Positions 48,624 to 59,384 of a DNA stretch of 64,000 bases are shown here, piece after piece. This stretch comes from Methanobacterium subterraneum. GTDB lineage: Archaea; Methanobacteriota; Methanobacteria; Methanobacteriales; Methanobacteriaceae. The first letter of the stretch is position 1. Each line of letters begins with the position of its first letter. The notes beneath the pieces were generated by a model. The model ran no database searches, had not been told where the DNA came from, and saw nothing but the letters and a program-made list of their open reading frames with translations. Both the position numbers and the translations under genes were made by a program. The stretch covers positions 682,001 to 746,000 of the forward strand of contig NZ_CP017768.1 in the NCBI RefSeq assembly GCF_002813695.1. The letters are read 5' to 3'.

Positions 48624-51600
48624 ATGGATAAAAAGGCCATCAAAACATTTGCTATTGAATCAAGGAAGAAATTGATCGAAGAAGTGAAGTACCAGGCAAG
48701 TTTATTGGGAATAACTGCAAAAGGTATTGCCGAACCTGTGGAAAAAGCAGAGGGAATTGAAGTATACGATATAGGGGCATCCAATCCCAACACCATTTAT
48801 GACGAGGCCATCAAACAACGTAAAAATTTAGTTAAACGAATAAATGAAAAAGGCTTTGATAATGTTGTAGAAGAAGTGGCATACACCTGGTTTAACCGGA
48901 TAATAGCCATAAGATTCATGGAAGTTAACGATTATCTCCCCACCAGAGTTAGAGTTCTATCCAGTGAAACAGAAGGAAAAATAGAACCAGATATAGTTAC
49001 TGAAGCATCACACATAGATTTAGACTTCACCGAAGAAGAAATAGAACAAATCTACCTGCTAAAGAATAATAATAAACTGGATGAGCTATTCAGATTACTA
49101 TTCATTAAACAGTGCAACAAACTAAACGAAATATTACCTGAATTATTTGAAAAAACCACTGATTATACAGAATTATTATTATCAATCTCATTTACCAATG
49201 AAGAAGGTGTTGTTAGACAATTAATCGATAATATCTCTGAGGAAGACTTTAATGACCAAGTTGAGGTTATTGGTTGGTTATATCAATATTATAACACTGA
49301 ATTAAAGGATGATACTTTTAAACAGCTCAAAAAACGTGTGAAAATTAGTAAAGAGAGAATACCTGCAGTTACACAACTTTTCACTCCAGATTGGATTGTA
49401 CGATACATGGTTGAAAACTCCTTGGGAAGGTTATGGTTAGAATACCACCCTGATAGTAATCTTAAAGATAACTGGATATACTACCTGGAAGAAGCTGAAC
49501 AAGAACCAGAAGTACAAATAGAACTAGCAAAAATACGAGAAGAATCCAAAAACCTCAAACCAGAAGACATTAAAGTCATTGACCCTGCTATGGGCAGTGG
49601 GCATATACTTATCTACGCCTTTGACGTATTAATGCAGATCTACACCTCAGCTGGATACTCAGATAAAGATGCAGCTGAATCCATACTAAAAAATAACCTC
49701 TACGGACTAGACATCGATGATCGAGCATACCAATTGGCCTATTTCGCAGTAATGATGAAAGGGAGATCATTCAACCGAAAAATATTCACCAAAAACGTAG
49801 AACCACAGATCTGCGCCATACAAGAAAGCAACAAAATAACTGATGAATTAATTAACTTTGTGGCAGATGGAGATCTAAATATACAAAAAGATCTCCGATA
49901 TCTAGTCGAAACATTCAAGGATGCCAAAGAATATGGAAGCATAATTGATGTAAACCAATTAAATTTTAATTATATTTTAAATCGTGTTAATGAGATTAAA
50001 ACTGATTATGGTGCTGATTTAAAAACTATGAAATTAAAAGAGAGTGTTATTAATATTTTATTACCTATTTTAAAGCAATCAGAAATATTTGCTAATAACT
50101 ACGATATTGTAATTACTAACCCTCCATATATGGGCAAAAATGGTATGGATAAAAATTTAATAGATTATTTGAAGCTTAATTATCCTAAAACCAAATCTGA
50201 TTTAAGCACTGTTTTTATTGAAAAAACATTGAACATGTGTAAAAATGGGGGATACATGAGCATGATAAATATCCCTGTATGGATGTTTTTATCAAGTTAT
50301 GAAGATTTACGAGAAATTATAATTAAATTTAAAACTTTTATTAATATGTTACATTTTGGAAGGGGAATCTTTGGGTCTGATTTTGGTACAACTTCATTCA
50401 TAATTAAAAATCAATATATTAATGGTTACAAAGCCACTTATAGGCAGTTATTTGAAAAAAAAAGTGCTGTAGATTCAATAAAGCAAAAAAAATCCTGGTT
50501 TTTTGAAGAACGTGACGATAAATACATAATAAACCAAAATAATTTTTTAAAAATTCCTGGTAACCCCATAGCTTATAGAGCAAATGAAAATTTATTAGAT
50601 GCATTTGTTAATGGAAAAGAACTTTCTACTTTAGCTGATGCTAAACAGGGTCTTGCAACAGCTGATAATAACAGATTTTTAAGGTTTTGGTATGAACTGG
50701 ATATATTTAAATGTGGGTTTGATTTTAAAGATCCAATATCTGCGAAAAATAGCCAAATGAAATGGTTCCCATATAACAAAGGAGGAGATTTCAGAAAATG
50801 GTATGGAAACCAAGAATACATGGTAAATTGGGAAAATGATGGATTTGAAATAAAAAATATTTATGATAAAAAAGGTAAATTAAGATCTAGACCTCAAAAC
50901 ACACAATTTTATTTTTTGGAATCTTTAAGTTGGTCTAAAGTAACCATTGGCACAATAGCATTTAGATATTACTCATATGGGTTTTTATTTGATGTTGCAG
51001 GGTGTTCAATATTTTTAAAACAAAACAAGTATTATTTATTAGGATTTTTAAACTCTAAAGTATGTGAAGAGATTCTGAGTTTTGTTTCTCCAACAGTAAA
51101 TTATGAAGTTGGACATATATCTGCATTACCTCTTATTCAGTCAGTTGAAGAGGAAGAAAGTATTATAAAAATTGTTAAAGAGAATATTAATATAGCTAAA
51201 GAAGATTGGGATTCATTTGAAACTAGTTGGAACTTTAATATTCATCCTCTTCTAACATTTGATAGACACCATATTGAACGTGCATTTAACGAGTGGAAAT
51301 CATTTAAACAAGACATATTTTCAAAACTAAAGTCTAATGAAATCAATATCAATAAATCCTTTATTGATATTTATAATGTTAACGGGGACATATCTCCAGA
51401 TGTTGAAGATAAATATGTTACTTTAAATAAAGCTGATCTTTTAAAAGATGTTAAAAACTTTATTTCTTATTCTGTCGGATGCATGTTAGGCCGCTTCTCC
51501 CTGGACGAACAAGGCATAATTTACGCGGGTGGTCAATGGGACCCCTTGAAATACACTATTTTTGTTCCTGATGATGATAATATTATCCCTATTTTAGATA

Positions 51601-52193
51601 CTGAGTACTTTGAGGATGATATTGTAGGTCAATTCGTGGAATTTGTTAAGGTCACCTTTGGTGAGGAGACTTTAGAAGAAAACCTGGACTTCATTGCCCA
51701 GGCCCTAAAAAATAAAGGAACCACTAGCAGAGAAGTTATTCGGAATTATTTCTTAACTGATTTTTATAAGGATCATGTGAAAACTTATAAAAAACATCCT
51801 ATTTATTGGTTGTTTGATAGTGGTCGTGATAATGGGTTTAAGGCATTAATTTATATGCACCGTTATGAACCAGATTTGGTAGCTCGTATTAGAACTGATT
51901 ATCTGCATAAAACTCAGAAGGCCCTGGAAACTACCATAGCTCATAATGATAGGATCATTGAAACTTCTACCAGTGCTTCTGAAAAATCTAAAGCAGTTAA
52001 GGCTAAGAATAAACTGGTTAAACAATTAGAAGAAACCAAGAAGTATGATGAAGCATTAGCCCATATTGCTAATCAGAAAATAGAAATAGATTTAGATGAT
52101 GGAGTTAAAGTGAACTACGCTAAATTCCAAGGTGTGGAAGTGAGTAAAGAGGGTAAGAAAATTACTAAGATCGATTTGCTTAAAAAACTTTAA
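48624..52193 (+). CDS. pglX: BREX adenine-specific DNA methyltransferase PglX
   Basis: A 1189-residue type 1 PglX. SAM-binding motif I in VIDPAMGSGHIL (near 316), catalytic motif IV in ITNPPYMGK (near 497-505), typical for N6-adenine methylation. The middle part (about 460-950) is a variable, Asn/Lys-rich target-recognition region with lower GC than the flanks. It methylates an asymmetric site on the host genome so that BREX tells self from phage. AGGGGAG precedes ATG 48624. The next gene on this strand, pglZ, is now 4.6 kb away because of the inserted genes. Confidence 0.95.
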   Translation: MDKKAIKTFAIESRKKLIEEVKYQASLLGITAKGIAEPVEKAEGIEVYDIGASNPNTIYDEAIKQRKNLVKRINEKGFDNVVEEVAYTWFNRIIAIRFMEVNDYLPTRVRVLSSETEGKIEPDIVTEASHIDLDFTEEEIEQIYLLKNNNKLDELFRLLFIKQCNKLNEILPELFEKTTDYTELLLSISFTNEEGVVRQLIDNISEEDFNDQVEVIGWLYQYYNTELKDDTFKQLKKRVKISKERIPAVTQLFTPDWIVRYMVENSLGRLWLEYHPDSNLKDNWIYYLEEAEQEPEVQIELAKIREESKNLKPEDIKVIDPAMGSGHILIYAFDVLMQIYTSAGYSDKDAAESILKNNLYGLDIDDRAYQLAYFAVMMKGRSFNRKIFTKNVEPQICAIQESNKITDELINFVADGDLNIQKDLRYLVETFKDAKEYGSIIDVNQLNFNYILNRVNEIKTDYGADLKTMKLKESVINILLPILKQSEIFANNYDIVITNPPYMGKNGMDKNLIDYLKLNYPKTKSDLSTVFIEKTLNMCKNGGYMSMINIPVWMFLSSYEDLREIIIKFKTFINMLHFGRGIFGSDFGTTSFIIKNQYINGYKATYRQLFEKKSAVDSIKQKKSWFFEERDDKYIINQNNFLKIPGNPIAYRANENLLDAFVNGKELSTLADAKQGLATADNNRFLRFWYELDIFKCGFDFKDPISAKNSQMKWFPYNKGGDFRKWYGNQEYMVNWENDGFEIKNIYDKKGKLRSRPQNTQFYFLESLSWSKVTIGTIAFRYYSYGFLFDVAGCSIFLKQNKYYLLGFLNSKVCEEILSFVSPTVNYEVGHISALPLIQSVEEEESIIKIVKENINIAKEDWDSFETSWNFNIHPLLTFDRHHIERAFNEWKSFKQDIFSKLKSNEININKSFIDIYNVNGDISPDVEDKYVTLNKADLLKDVKNFISYSVGCMLGRFSLDEQGIIYAGGQWDPLKYTIFVPDDDNIIPILDTEYFEDDIVGQFVEFVKVTFGEETLEENLDFIAQALKNKGTTSREVIRNYFLTDFYKDHVKTYKKHPIYWLFDSGRDNGFKALIYMHRYEPDLVARIRTDYLHKTQKALETTIAHNDRIIETSTSASEKSKAVKAKNKLVKQLEETKKYDEALAHIANQKIEIDLDDGVKVNYAKFQGVEVSKEGKKITKIDLLKKL

Positions 52194-52253
52194 GAACTTA
52201 TTTAAGGTATTTTTAATATTTATCATTCCTTTTTTAAATTTTATCTGACTTGT

Positions 52254-55088
52254 TTAATCACCTAGATCTCTATAATTTTTAAGAATTAACCTGTCTAAAT
52301 TATAACGAATATTACAACTATTAGGATGATTTTGTCCTAAAACTTTAGTACTATTCTCTAGTGCCTGAGCAAATAATGGTATTGCGGCATCTACATCTCC
52401 TTTGTCTTGGAGTAACATTGCCATGTTATTAAGATTAATTGATGTTTGGGGGTGATCTGGCCCTAAAAATTTTTGATTAATTTTTAACGCTCGTTTTAAT
52501 AAGGGTTCGGCAGCATTTAAATTTCCTTTGGCTTGAAGCACCATTGCCAAATTATTAAGGCTATTTGCTGTATCCGTATGTTCTGATCCAAAAATCCTTC
52601 TTCGGATATTTAAGGCTTGTCTGTGAAGTGATTCTGCACCATCTAAATCTTTTTTATCTTGAAGTAAATCTGCTAAATTATTTAGGATATTTGCGGTCTC
52701 AGAATGTTCTATTCCTAAACATTTCTTTTTTATTTGTAACACCTGCTTGTAAAGGCGTTCAGCGCCGCTTAAATCACCTCTACTATGAAGTACTAACGCC
52801 AAGTTATTAATACAAGATGCTGTTTCTGAATTTTCGGGACCGTAAATTTTCTCATGGATTTCTATTGAACGTCTTAGAACCAATTCAGCACCATTCAAAT
52901 CCCCTTTAGATTGAAGCACTAATGATAAGTTATTAAGAATAGTTCCTATAGATGAATGATCTGGGCCAAAAGCATTTTCATTAATTTCTAGAGCACGTCT
53001 AAAGAGAAATTCAGCACCATCAAAATATGCATTTTCAGCAACAAAATCAGCTACTTGAAGATAATAACCACCAATTTCTTCTTCAGTTGTGTTTTTTTCG
53101 TGTTTTTCAAGCGCTTTTTTATATTCATCCACCATATTATATTTTGTTTTAATATGGTGCCAGTAATAAAATAATTCAAATTTTTTAGACTTTTTTATCA
53201 TATTTATGAACATTTCAAGATCAACAATGGATTTTTTAAGTCTTTGCCAAGATTCTGCTTTGTCTAATTGATAAGGAAGTTCATCGATTCTACGATCATC
53301 AAGTTCTCTGGATTCAAAATAATCTGCTAATTTAAGACGTGAATTATTTTTTAAGTTATTATTAGGTAGATATAATTCATTTACAGCTTCTAATAATTCT
53401 CTATGGTAAAAAAATACTAAATTATCTACATACATTAAATAAGGTCTTAAAAGACGCATTAGTGCTGCTATATTTCCCTTAGGATCAGTTGGATCAATAA
53501 GATCTACTAATTCATTTTCTAAAAGTCCCTGTCTACTGACAGCGACCAGTGAACTAAATTCCGGTATTATTTTCGAACCTACTAAATTTCCTTCATCATC
53601 TCTAAATCCATCATCATTCTCTAAACGTTTTAATATCCATTTGAATAAAGATTTTACTGTTTCTGGTAATTTTGATATTGTATCTGTAATTTCATTATAG
53701 TGGCCTAATGTCCTAAGTTCTTCTAAAGCCATGAGTAAATAAAGAGGATTATTAGAATTTTTTTTGTTCATTAACGCTTTTTTTTGTTTTTGATCAAACA
53801 TTTTACGGTATCTATTAAGAAATTCATCTATAATTATTTCAGTATCTGAAGATTCAAGTGGTGGAAGATATAATTCCTGAGAAATCTTTTGTTTTCTTAA
53901 TAATTCTAATGTCGGACCAGACATTGTAGAAATTAAAATATGTACATTATTGGGTAGTTTATCTGGAAGCCATCTCAAATTATCAATATGATTAATCTGA
54001 TTAATACCATCGATTAAAATAACTATGGGCTTTACATTAGAAGCTTGAAATAAAATTGAATAAAAATTATTCTTCAATTCCCCATAATTCTCAGTGATTT
54101 CTCCATCATAACCAATTACTTTATATAATTCATAGCTAAATCTACGCAAAACCTGTTGTGGATCAGTAGATCTAATAGTAGATCCTACAAAAAGAGGAAG
54201 GATTAATTCATTAGGATGATTTGTAACATACTCTTCGTAAAATTTCGCCATTATAGATGTTTTACCAATCCCAGGTTCCCCATATATAATTAGATAACCA
54301 TTAACTTTCTTATTTTCAGTAAAATTTTTAAGTGTATCTATAATGTTTTTTCGGCTCCCTACAACGTAATTTTCAGTTTTTTTATTTAAAAAAGAATCTA
54401 TAGCTACTTTTTCATCATCAAATTCATTGGAAGATATAATTTCTCCTAATCCAAGTTCTACATTTATACTGCTCATTATATCATTGTAAACTTGGTTTCC
54501 AAAAGATTCTAAATCTACAATTCTCTTTAAGTTATTATCCCACTTGCAAGGATAAATAAAATAAGATAAGCTTTTACATTCTACTTCATCCGGTTTAATT
54601 AATACTTTTCCTTTGATCTCAGGATTCATAATTTTTTCTTTGAGATATTTAAGCTGTTTTTCACTTTCACTATCTTTAAGTTCTTTATAATCATCATTAA
54701 ATTCTGCAGGAATTGAATTAGTAATTTTTGCATCTCTTAAATAAAAAAATCTAAAAGTAGGAATATCTAATTTATCTAAAGCACCATAATAAATTTCTGA
54801 TTCAGTTATAGAAATTTTTTTTTCTGGTGGAATCCAACCATATCTTCCACCGAGCATACACATAAAATAAGGATGACAATTATCTATTTCATCCATACAT
54901 ACGTCATATGCATCTTGGTCACTTGTTATACCCCATCTTAAATCTACATCAATCAAATATATTTTGTACTTAATCAAATCTTCCCTCAATCTTGGAAAAA
55001 CAAATCTCACTAAATGATCTCTTTCTGCTTGCATATCTTTAAATGTTGAAGAAATGAAAATTTTAACAGTTTTCCATGAATTTTTCAT
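52254..55088 (-). CDS. DUF4062 - STAND-type NTPase - TPR protein
   Basis: 944 residues if started at ATG 55088 (AAAGGGG upstream); a longer frame to 55181 begins at TTG/ATG-poor sequence and is less likely. Domains: DUF4062 (KTVKIFISSTFKDMQAERDH ... VDLRWGIT ... CMLGGRYGW), a NACHT-like NTPase with Walker A YGEPGIGKTS and Walker B KPIVILIDGINQI, a helical hinge, and at least five TPR units of 42 residues (TANSLNNLAMVLQAKGNLNAAEPLLKRAL pattern). Such proteins resemble Avs-type and NPHP3-like sensors: TPR senses, NTPase oligomerises, the N-terminal domain acts (inference). It lies inverted between pglX and pglZ. Confidence 0.82.
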   Translation of the reverse strand: MKNSWKTVKIFISSTFKDMQAERDHLVRFVFPRLREDLIKYKIYLIDVDLRWGITSDQDAYDVCMDEIDNCHPYFMCMLGGRYGWIPPEKKISITESEIYYGALDKLDIPTFRFFYLRDAKITNSIPAEFNDDYKELKDSESEKQLKYLKEKIMNPEIKGKVLIKPDEVECKSLSYFIYPCKWDNNLKRIVDLESFGNQVYNDIMSSINVELGLGEIISSNEFDDEKVAIDSFLNKKTENYVVGSRKNIIDTLKNFTENKKVNGYLIIYGEPGIGKTSIMAKFYEEYVTNHPNELILPLFVGSTIRSTDPQQVLRRFSYELYKVIGYDGEITENYGELKNNFYSILFQASNVKPIVILIDGINQINHIDNLRWLPDKLPNNVHILISTMSGPTLELLRKQKISQELYLPPLESSDTEIIIDEFLNRYRKMFDQKQKKALMNKKNSNNPLYLLMALEELRTLGHYNEITDTISKLPETVKSLFKWILKRLENDDGFRDDEGNLVGSKIIPEFSSLVAVSRQGLLENELVDLIDPTDPKGNIAALMRLLRPYLMYVDNLVFFYHRELLEAVNELYLPNNNLKNNSRLKLADYFESRELDDRRIDELPYQLDKAESWQRLKKSIVDLEMFINMIKKSKKFELFYYWHHIKTKYNMVDEYKKALEKHEKNTTEEEIGGYYLQVADFVAENAYFDGAEFLFRRALEINENAFGPDHSSIGTILNNLSLVLQSKGDLNGAELVLRRSIEIHEKIYGPENSETASCINNLALVLHSRGDLSGAERLYKQVLQIKKKCLGIEHSETANILNNLADLLQDKKDLDGAESLHRQALNIRRRIFGSEHTDTANSLNNLAMVLQAKGNLNAAEPLLKRALKINQKFLGPDHPQTSINLNNMAMLLQDKGDVDAAIPLFAQALENSTKVLGQNHPNSCNIRYNLDRLILKNYRDLGD

Positions 55089-55181
55089 AAAAATCCCCTT
55101 TATTGTGCAAGAATAACATTTTAAACCATTATATTTTTTTGCATAAACCCCTGATGTATCTAGCATTAATTGTTTTAACAA

Positions 55182-55542
55182 ATCTTGTTTGTTTAGTGGA
55201 GAAATATTTCATAACATCATCATTACATAAAATAAATCAATTATACTTAAACCTTTTTCATCAACTTATAAAAGTACTCATTACCACTTAATATTTATTT
55301 TAAAGCTTTAAATATGAACAAATTTATGTTAAAACTAAAGAATTCAAAATATAATGAGTTTAATAATTATTCAAGGAGTTATTTGACTTATATGCATCAA
55401 AGAAAAATTTTCATTAATCATTAACTTTTTCCGCAACTTTTCATCAATCTGCTTCAACCTATAATAATGTTGATCAGTCAAATTAGTATTACATGATTTA
55501 TTAATATTTTGGAAATTAATCGTAAAATCTTACTAAAAATAA
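55182..55542. other. intergenic region left of the IS element
   Basis: AT-rich; it should hold the promoter of the minus-strand DUF4062 gene. No ORF with coding character was seen. Confidence 0.35.
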
Positions 55543-56714
55543 TGGCTTTGTAGAAACCCTTATTTTTTTTTATTTGAAGTTGAGGTTTTTTGTAGATTTT
55601 TTTATAAAAAAAATTTTTAAGTTTTAAGTTTCGTTTTTCCTGTTTTCACTTGAAATTACAGCTACATATTTTTAAAACAGGTTGTTAAAGTATTTATAAT
55701 GAGAAAGGGGAATAATATTATTATGATTAGCGAAATCTATTATTCCCCTGTTTATAGTGGAGTTTCAAAGCAGTTAAATCTTTTGGATTTTAGTTTTAAA
55801 AATTCTAATATTCAATGTTTAAAAAGTGTTTTAAACAAGAATAGTGAATTAAAAGAAAATAAACTGGTGAAATTCATCGAAAGAACGTATTATTATGTTA
55901 AAATAGCGATAAATAAGTATTCTAATGCTTTTTCAAATCATTTATATTCACAACATGCTTTATTCACAATATTGGCCATGAAAATTTACACAAAATCAAC
56001 ATATCGTGAAATAATTGATTTTATTGATGTTTCAGACATAATTAAGAAATATTTGAGAATAAAAAAGGTTCCACACTTTACAACGATCCAAAAATTTTTT
56101 AAAAGACTCCCTTCAAAACAAATTAGAGAAATTAACCATTTAATATTATCATTAAACGATATTAGAGCAGATATAATAGCATTAGACGGCTCTGGTTTTA
56201 CTAATGATTATGCAGACAAGTATTATGCAAAAATACGGCAAAAAGAAAGAAAAAGCTACATAAAAAACCACTTAACAATAGACGTAAAAACACGCCTTAT
56301 TTTATATTATCAAACATCACGTGGACCAAAATACGACACACAATTTGCAAAACCCGCATTAAGACAAATCAAAAAGTATAAACCACATTACATAGTAGCA
56401 GACAAAGCATATGACACAGAACCAATAAGAAAATGCATAAATGAAGAACTCAAAGCATTTGACCAAATACCCCTCAAAAAAAGAGCAAAAAAAGGACAAT
56501 ACAGACTAAAAAGCCCAACAATATTCCGACACAAAATATACATAAACAGAAACAATATAGAAAGCATATTTTCAGTAATAAAAAGAAAATTCGATGGTAC
56601 AAACCACAGCAGAAGCACACAACTATCAAACAAAGAAACCAAACTCAAAAACACAGTATACAACATCTACAGATCAACACAAATCAACTAAAAAAAAGGG
56701 TTTCTACAAAGCCA
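55543..56714 (+). mobile_element. complete insertion sequence, 1172 bp
   Basis: The ends are a perfect inverted repeat: TGGCTTTGTAGAAACCCTT at 55543-55561 and its complement at 56696-56714. Both flanks carry AAATAA (55537-55542 and 56715-56720), a possible 6-bp target duplication, although the region is AT-rich. One intact DDE transposase lies inside. Intact ends and frame suggest a fairly recent, possibly active insertion between the DUF4062 gene and pglZ. Confidence 0.88.
55699..56691 (+). CDS. DDE transposase of the IS element
   Basis: A 330-residue IS4/IS5-superfamily-like transposase (DDE_Tnp_1). Acidic triad candidates: D in IIALDGSGF, D in YIVADKAYDTEP, E in NRNNIESIFSVIKRKFDG. The N-terminus has a helical DNA-binding region. 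A close ISfinder family cannot be named from sequence alone. The 5' part is AT-rich and the 3' part A-rich, unlike the BREX genes. ATG 55699 or 55723 may start it. Confidence 0.85.
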   Translation: MRKGNNIIMISEIYYSPVYSGVSKQLNLLDFSFKNSNIQCLKSVLNKNSELKENKLVKFIERTYYYVKIAINKYSNAFSNHLYSQHALFTILAMKIYTKSTYREIIDFIDVSDIIKKYLRIKKVPHFTTIQKFFKRLPSKQIREINHLILSLNDIRADIIALDGSGFTNDYADKYYAKIRQKERKSYIKNHLTIDVKTRLILYYQTSRGPKYDTQFAKPALRQIKKYKPHYIVADKAYDTEPIRKCINEELKAFDQIPLKKRAKKGQYRLKSPTIFRHKIYINRNNIESIFSVIKRKFDGTNHSRSTQLSNKETKLKNTVYNIYRSTQIN

Positions 56715-56845
56715 AAATAATTAAATAATCCTATTAAACATACTCTATGATAATAAATAGAATTTAACCATTTTCATACATATAGAACTATAATTTAATA
56801 GATAATCATAAAATGTGTTGAATTAAAGATTCAAATGGTGCACTC

Positions 56846-59359
56846 ATGAATTTAAAATACATTCAACAAAAACTCAATGAAATGTTCACTGATGATTCCA
56901 GACAACTTGTTTTTTGGTACGATGACAAGGCCGAGTTTGGCGAAGAAATCAATAATTTACAACTTGATAATGCCCAAGTTTACCATTTAAAACAAGATAA
57001 CTGGTTACGCGCTAAATATTTACTGGAAATTGAAGACACTACCCACAACTACTTGATCTATGCACCATTCCCCCAACCAGAAGACAAAGATAACTACCTA
57101 GCAGATATGGCCTATTTTGCTACACCATTTAGTGCTGATAAAATCTCACTCATCACTCAGGAGTTAAATATTCCAGATAAGTATAAATCTGTTTTAAAGA
57201 AATATCCTAAATTTTGGAATGCTAATAGTCGAGTTAATAGCTTTAAAGATTTGAATATTGAAAAATATTCAGAAAGAAAGATTAAAGTTGCTATTTTATG
57301 TGTTTTAGCCAGAGTAAAAATCGTTAGTTTTGATGAACTCCTAAGAAAAGTGCTCATGGAAGATAATTTAGATAAAAATAAATATTTAATTGAATTTGAG
57401 AAGATGGGTATTTTAGATGATTTCTGGGAACTTTCTCGTGAAAAATACGGTTTTGAAGATAAAAATCCAACAATTGAGAAGTTTTTAATTTCCTTAATAA
57501 TTACTTACACATCTACCCAGTTTAAAGGAAACATACCTAAAGCCTGGGAAAAACTTTTATCACCTAAAAAGAATAACATTTCTGTTTTTATAAATAATTT
57601 AATGAGTAACACTAATTATAAAGACCAGTACAATACTGTTTCCAGTTTAATAGCTAAAAAAATGAATTTAGAGAGTCATCTGAAAAGAATCAATGTGGAG
57701 AACTATTTTGATTGTGATAGCTTTGAAATATTTGATGAAAATATCACTCTTCACCTGACTGATTTACTGGTAAGTAACCAGGAAGAACTTCCCATACTTT
57801 ATGATCTATTACCTGAAAGACAAAAAACTCACTTTTATAAAAAATATGCTAATCATTATGAAGTTATAAAATGGGCTAATTTTCTAATCAAACAGGTAAA
57901 TGAGTTTTCGGGTGAACCCTACCTGGATAAAATTGACGATATCATAACTAAATATTGTGATGAATGGTCCTTTATCGAAAGATCATACCGTAAATTCTAT
58001 TATTCCTATGATAAAATCCATGATACTAACAGATTCCACAAACTACGGCAATTAATTGAAAATATGTATACCAATACATATCTTACGAAAGTAGCCATGT
58101 TATGGTCTGATAAACTGGAAGAAATTGGTTCTATTAAGGATTTACCCATAGATAAGCAGTATAATTTCTATAAAAGTAACGTTTCTCGTGCAGTGAAAAA
58201 ACAAAAAACTGCGGTTATTATTTCTGATGGATTTAGATATGGATGTGCATCTGAATTAAAAGATGAATTAAACTTAGATCCAATGAGAAAATCAACAATA
58301 AAACCTATGATCTCATCCATCCCTTCAAAGACAGATTTAGGAATGGCCTGTTTACTTCCCCATGACAAGATAGAATTTAATACTAAGTATAATGTCTTAG
58401 TGGATGGTAAACCGTGTGCAAGCACACCGGATAGACAAAAAATCTTAGAAAAATATCATCAGGACTCATTGGCCTTGACATATGACGAAATAATGTCTTT
58501 AAATCAGGAAAATCTTAGGAAAAAACTGAAAAATAAAACTCTTATCTATATTTATCACAATCAAATTGATGCTAGAGGAGATAAACCTGCCACTGAAAAT
58601 GAAGTGTTTACAGCTTGCGAAGAGGCTATTTGGGAGATAAACAGATTAATTACCAAATTAACCAACGAAGCATTTTTTGCCAATTATTTCATTACTGCTG
58701 ATCACGGTTTCATTTATAAAAGGGACAAGTTAAATGAAAGTGATAAAGTTGATCTAACCTCTAAAAGTGTTGTTGAAAAAAATAAAAGATATCTATTATC
58801 CAAAGAAGAATTAAATATCGAAGGAACCATCAATTGTACTTTAGATTATTTAGATATGGACGAACTTTATGTTACCGTTCCTAGAGGTGTTGATGTATTC
58901 AAAGTTCAGGGTGCAGGTCAAAATTATGTTCATGGAGGGGCATCCCTGCAGGAAATGATTGTCCCTATGATACATGTTAAATCTAAAATGGGTAGTAAAA
59001 ATCAGGAATTTGTTGAATTAAACCCTATTTTACTTAATAATAGGATTACTAACTTAAGCACAATTTTAACTTTTGCTCAAAAAGAAAATATTTCAAGTCG
59101 TATCCTGCCTTTAGAAGCTAAACTTTACTTTGAAGATGAAGATGGCGAGAAAATATCCAACGAAGTGATTATTTATGCCAATAAGAAAGTAGATTCAGCT
59201 AAAGATAGGGAATTTAAAGAGAAATTTACTTTAAGGAATAGAACCTACTCTAAAAGCAGTAAATATTATCTGGTAATGAAAAATTTGGAGAATGATGTTG
59301 AAATCAATCGCTGGGAATTTATTATAGACATTGCAATTTTAGATGACTTTGAATTTTAA
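56846..59359 (+). CDS. pglZ: BREX phosphatase-like protein PglZ
   Basis: An 837-residue type 1 PglZ. The alkaline-phosphatase-fold core shows the metal-site segments VIISDGFRYG (near 456) and ITADHGFIYKR (near 617), and the C-terminal VTVPRGVDVFKVQG ... YVHGGASLQEMIVPMIHV typical for PglZ. It is a likely nuclease/phosphodiesterase acting with BrxC and PglX. GGTG precedes ATG 56846. With the upstream insertions it must have its own promoter; a TATA-like ATAATTTAATA is near 56790. Confidence 0.93.
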   Translation: MNLKYIQQKLNEMFTDDSRQLVFWYDDKAEFGEEINNLQLDNAQVYHLKQDNWLRAKYLLEIEDTTHNYLIYAPFPQPEDKDNYLADMAYFATPFSADKISLITQELNIPDKYKSVLKKYPKFWNANSRVNSFKDLNIEKYSERKIKVAILCVLARVKIVSFDELLRKVLMEDNLDKNKYLIEFEKMGILDDFWELSREKYGFEDKNPTIEKFLISLIITYTSTQFKGNIPKAWEKLLSPKKNNISVFINNLMSNTNYKDQYNTVSSLIAKKMNLESHLKRINVENYFDCDSFEIFDENITLHLTDLLVSNQEELPILYDLLPERQKTHFYKKYANHYEVIKWANFLIKQVNEFSGEPYLDKIDDIITKYCDEWSFIERSYRKFYYSYDKIHDTNRFHKLRQLIENMYTNTYLTKVAMLWSDKLEEIGSIKDLPIDKQYNFYKSNVSRAVKKQKTAVIISDGFRYGCASELKDELNLDPMRKSTIKPMISSIPSKTDLGMACLLPHDKIEFNTKYNVLVDGKPCASTPDRQKILEKYHQDSLALTYDEIMSLNQENLRKKLKNKTLIYIYHNQIDARGDKPATENEVFTACEEAIWEINRLITKLTNEAFFANYFITADHGFIYKRDKLNESDKVDLTSKSVVEKNKRYLLSKEELNIEGTINCTLDYLDMDELYVTVPRGVDVFKVQGAGQNYVHGGASLQEMIVPMIHVKSKMGSKNQEFVELNPILLNNRITNLSTILTFAQKENISSRILPLEAKLYFEDEDGEKISNEVIIYANKKVDSAKDREFKEKFTLRNRTYSKSSKYYLVMKNLENDVEINRWEFIIDIAILDDFEF

Positions 59360-59384
59360 AATTTGATCTACTTGGAGGGGTATG

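Noticed and set aside
55089..55181. Extended N-terminus for the DUF4062 protein
   Set aside because: The extra 31 residues show no conserved pattern, while AAAGGGG precedes ATG 55088 right before the domain.
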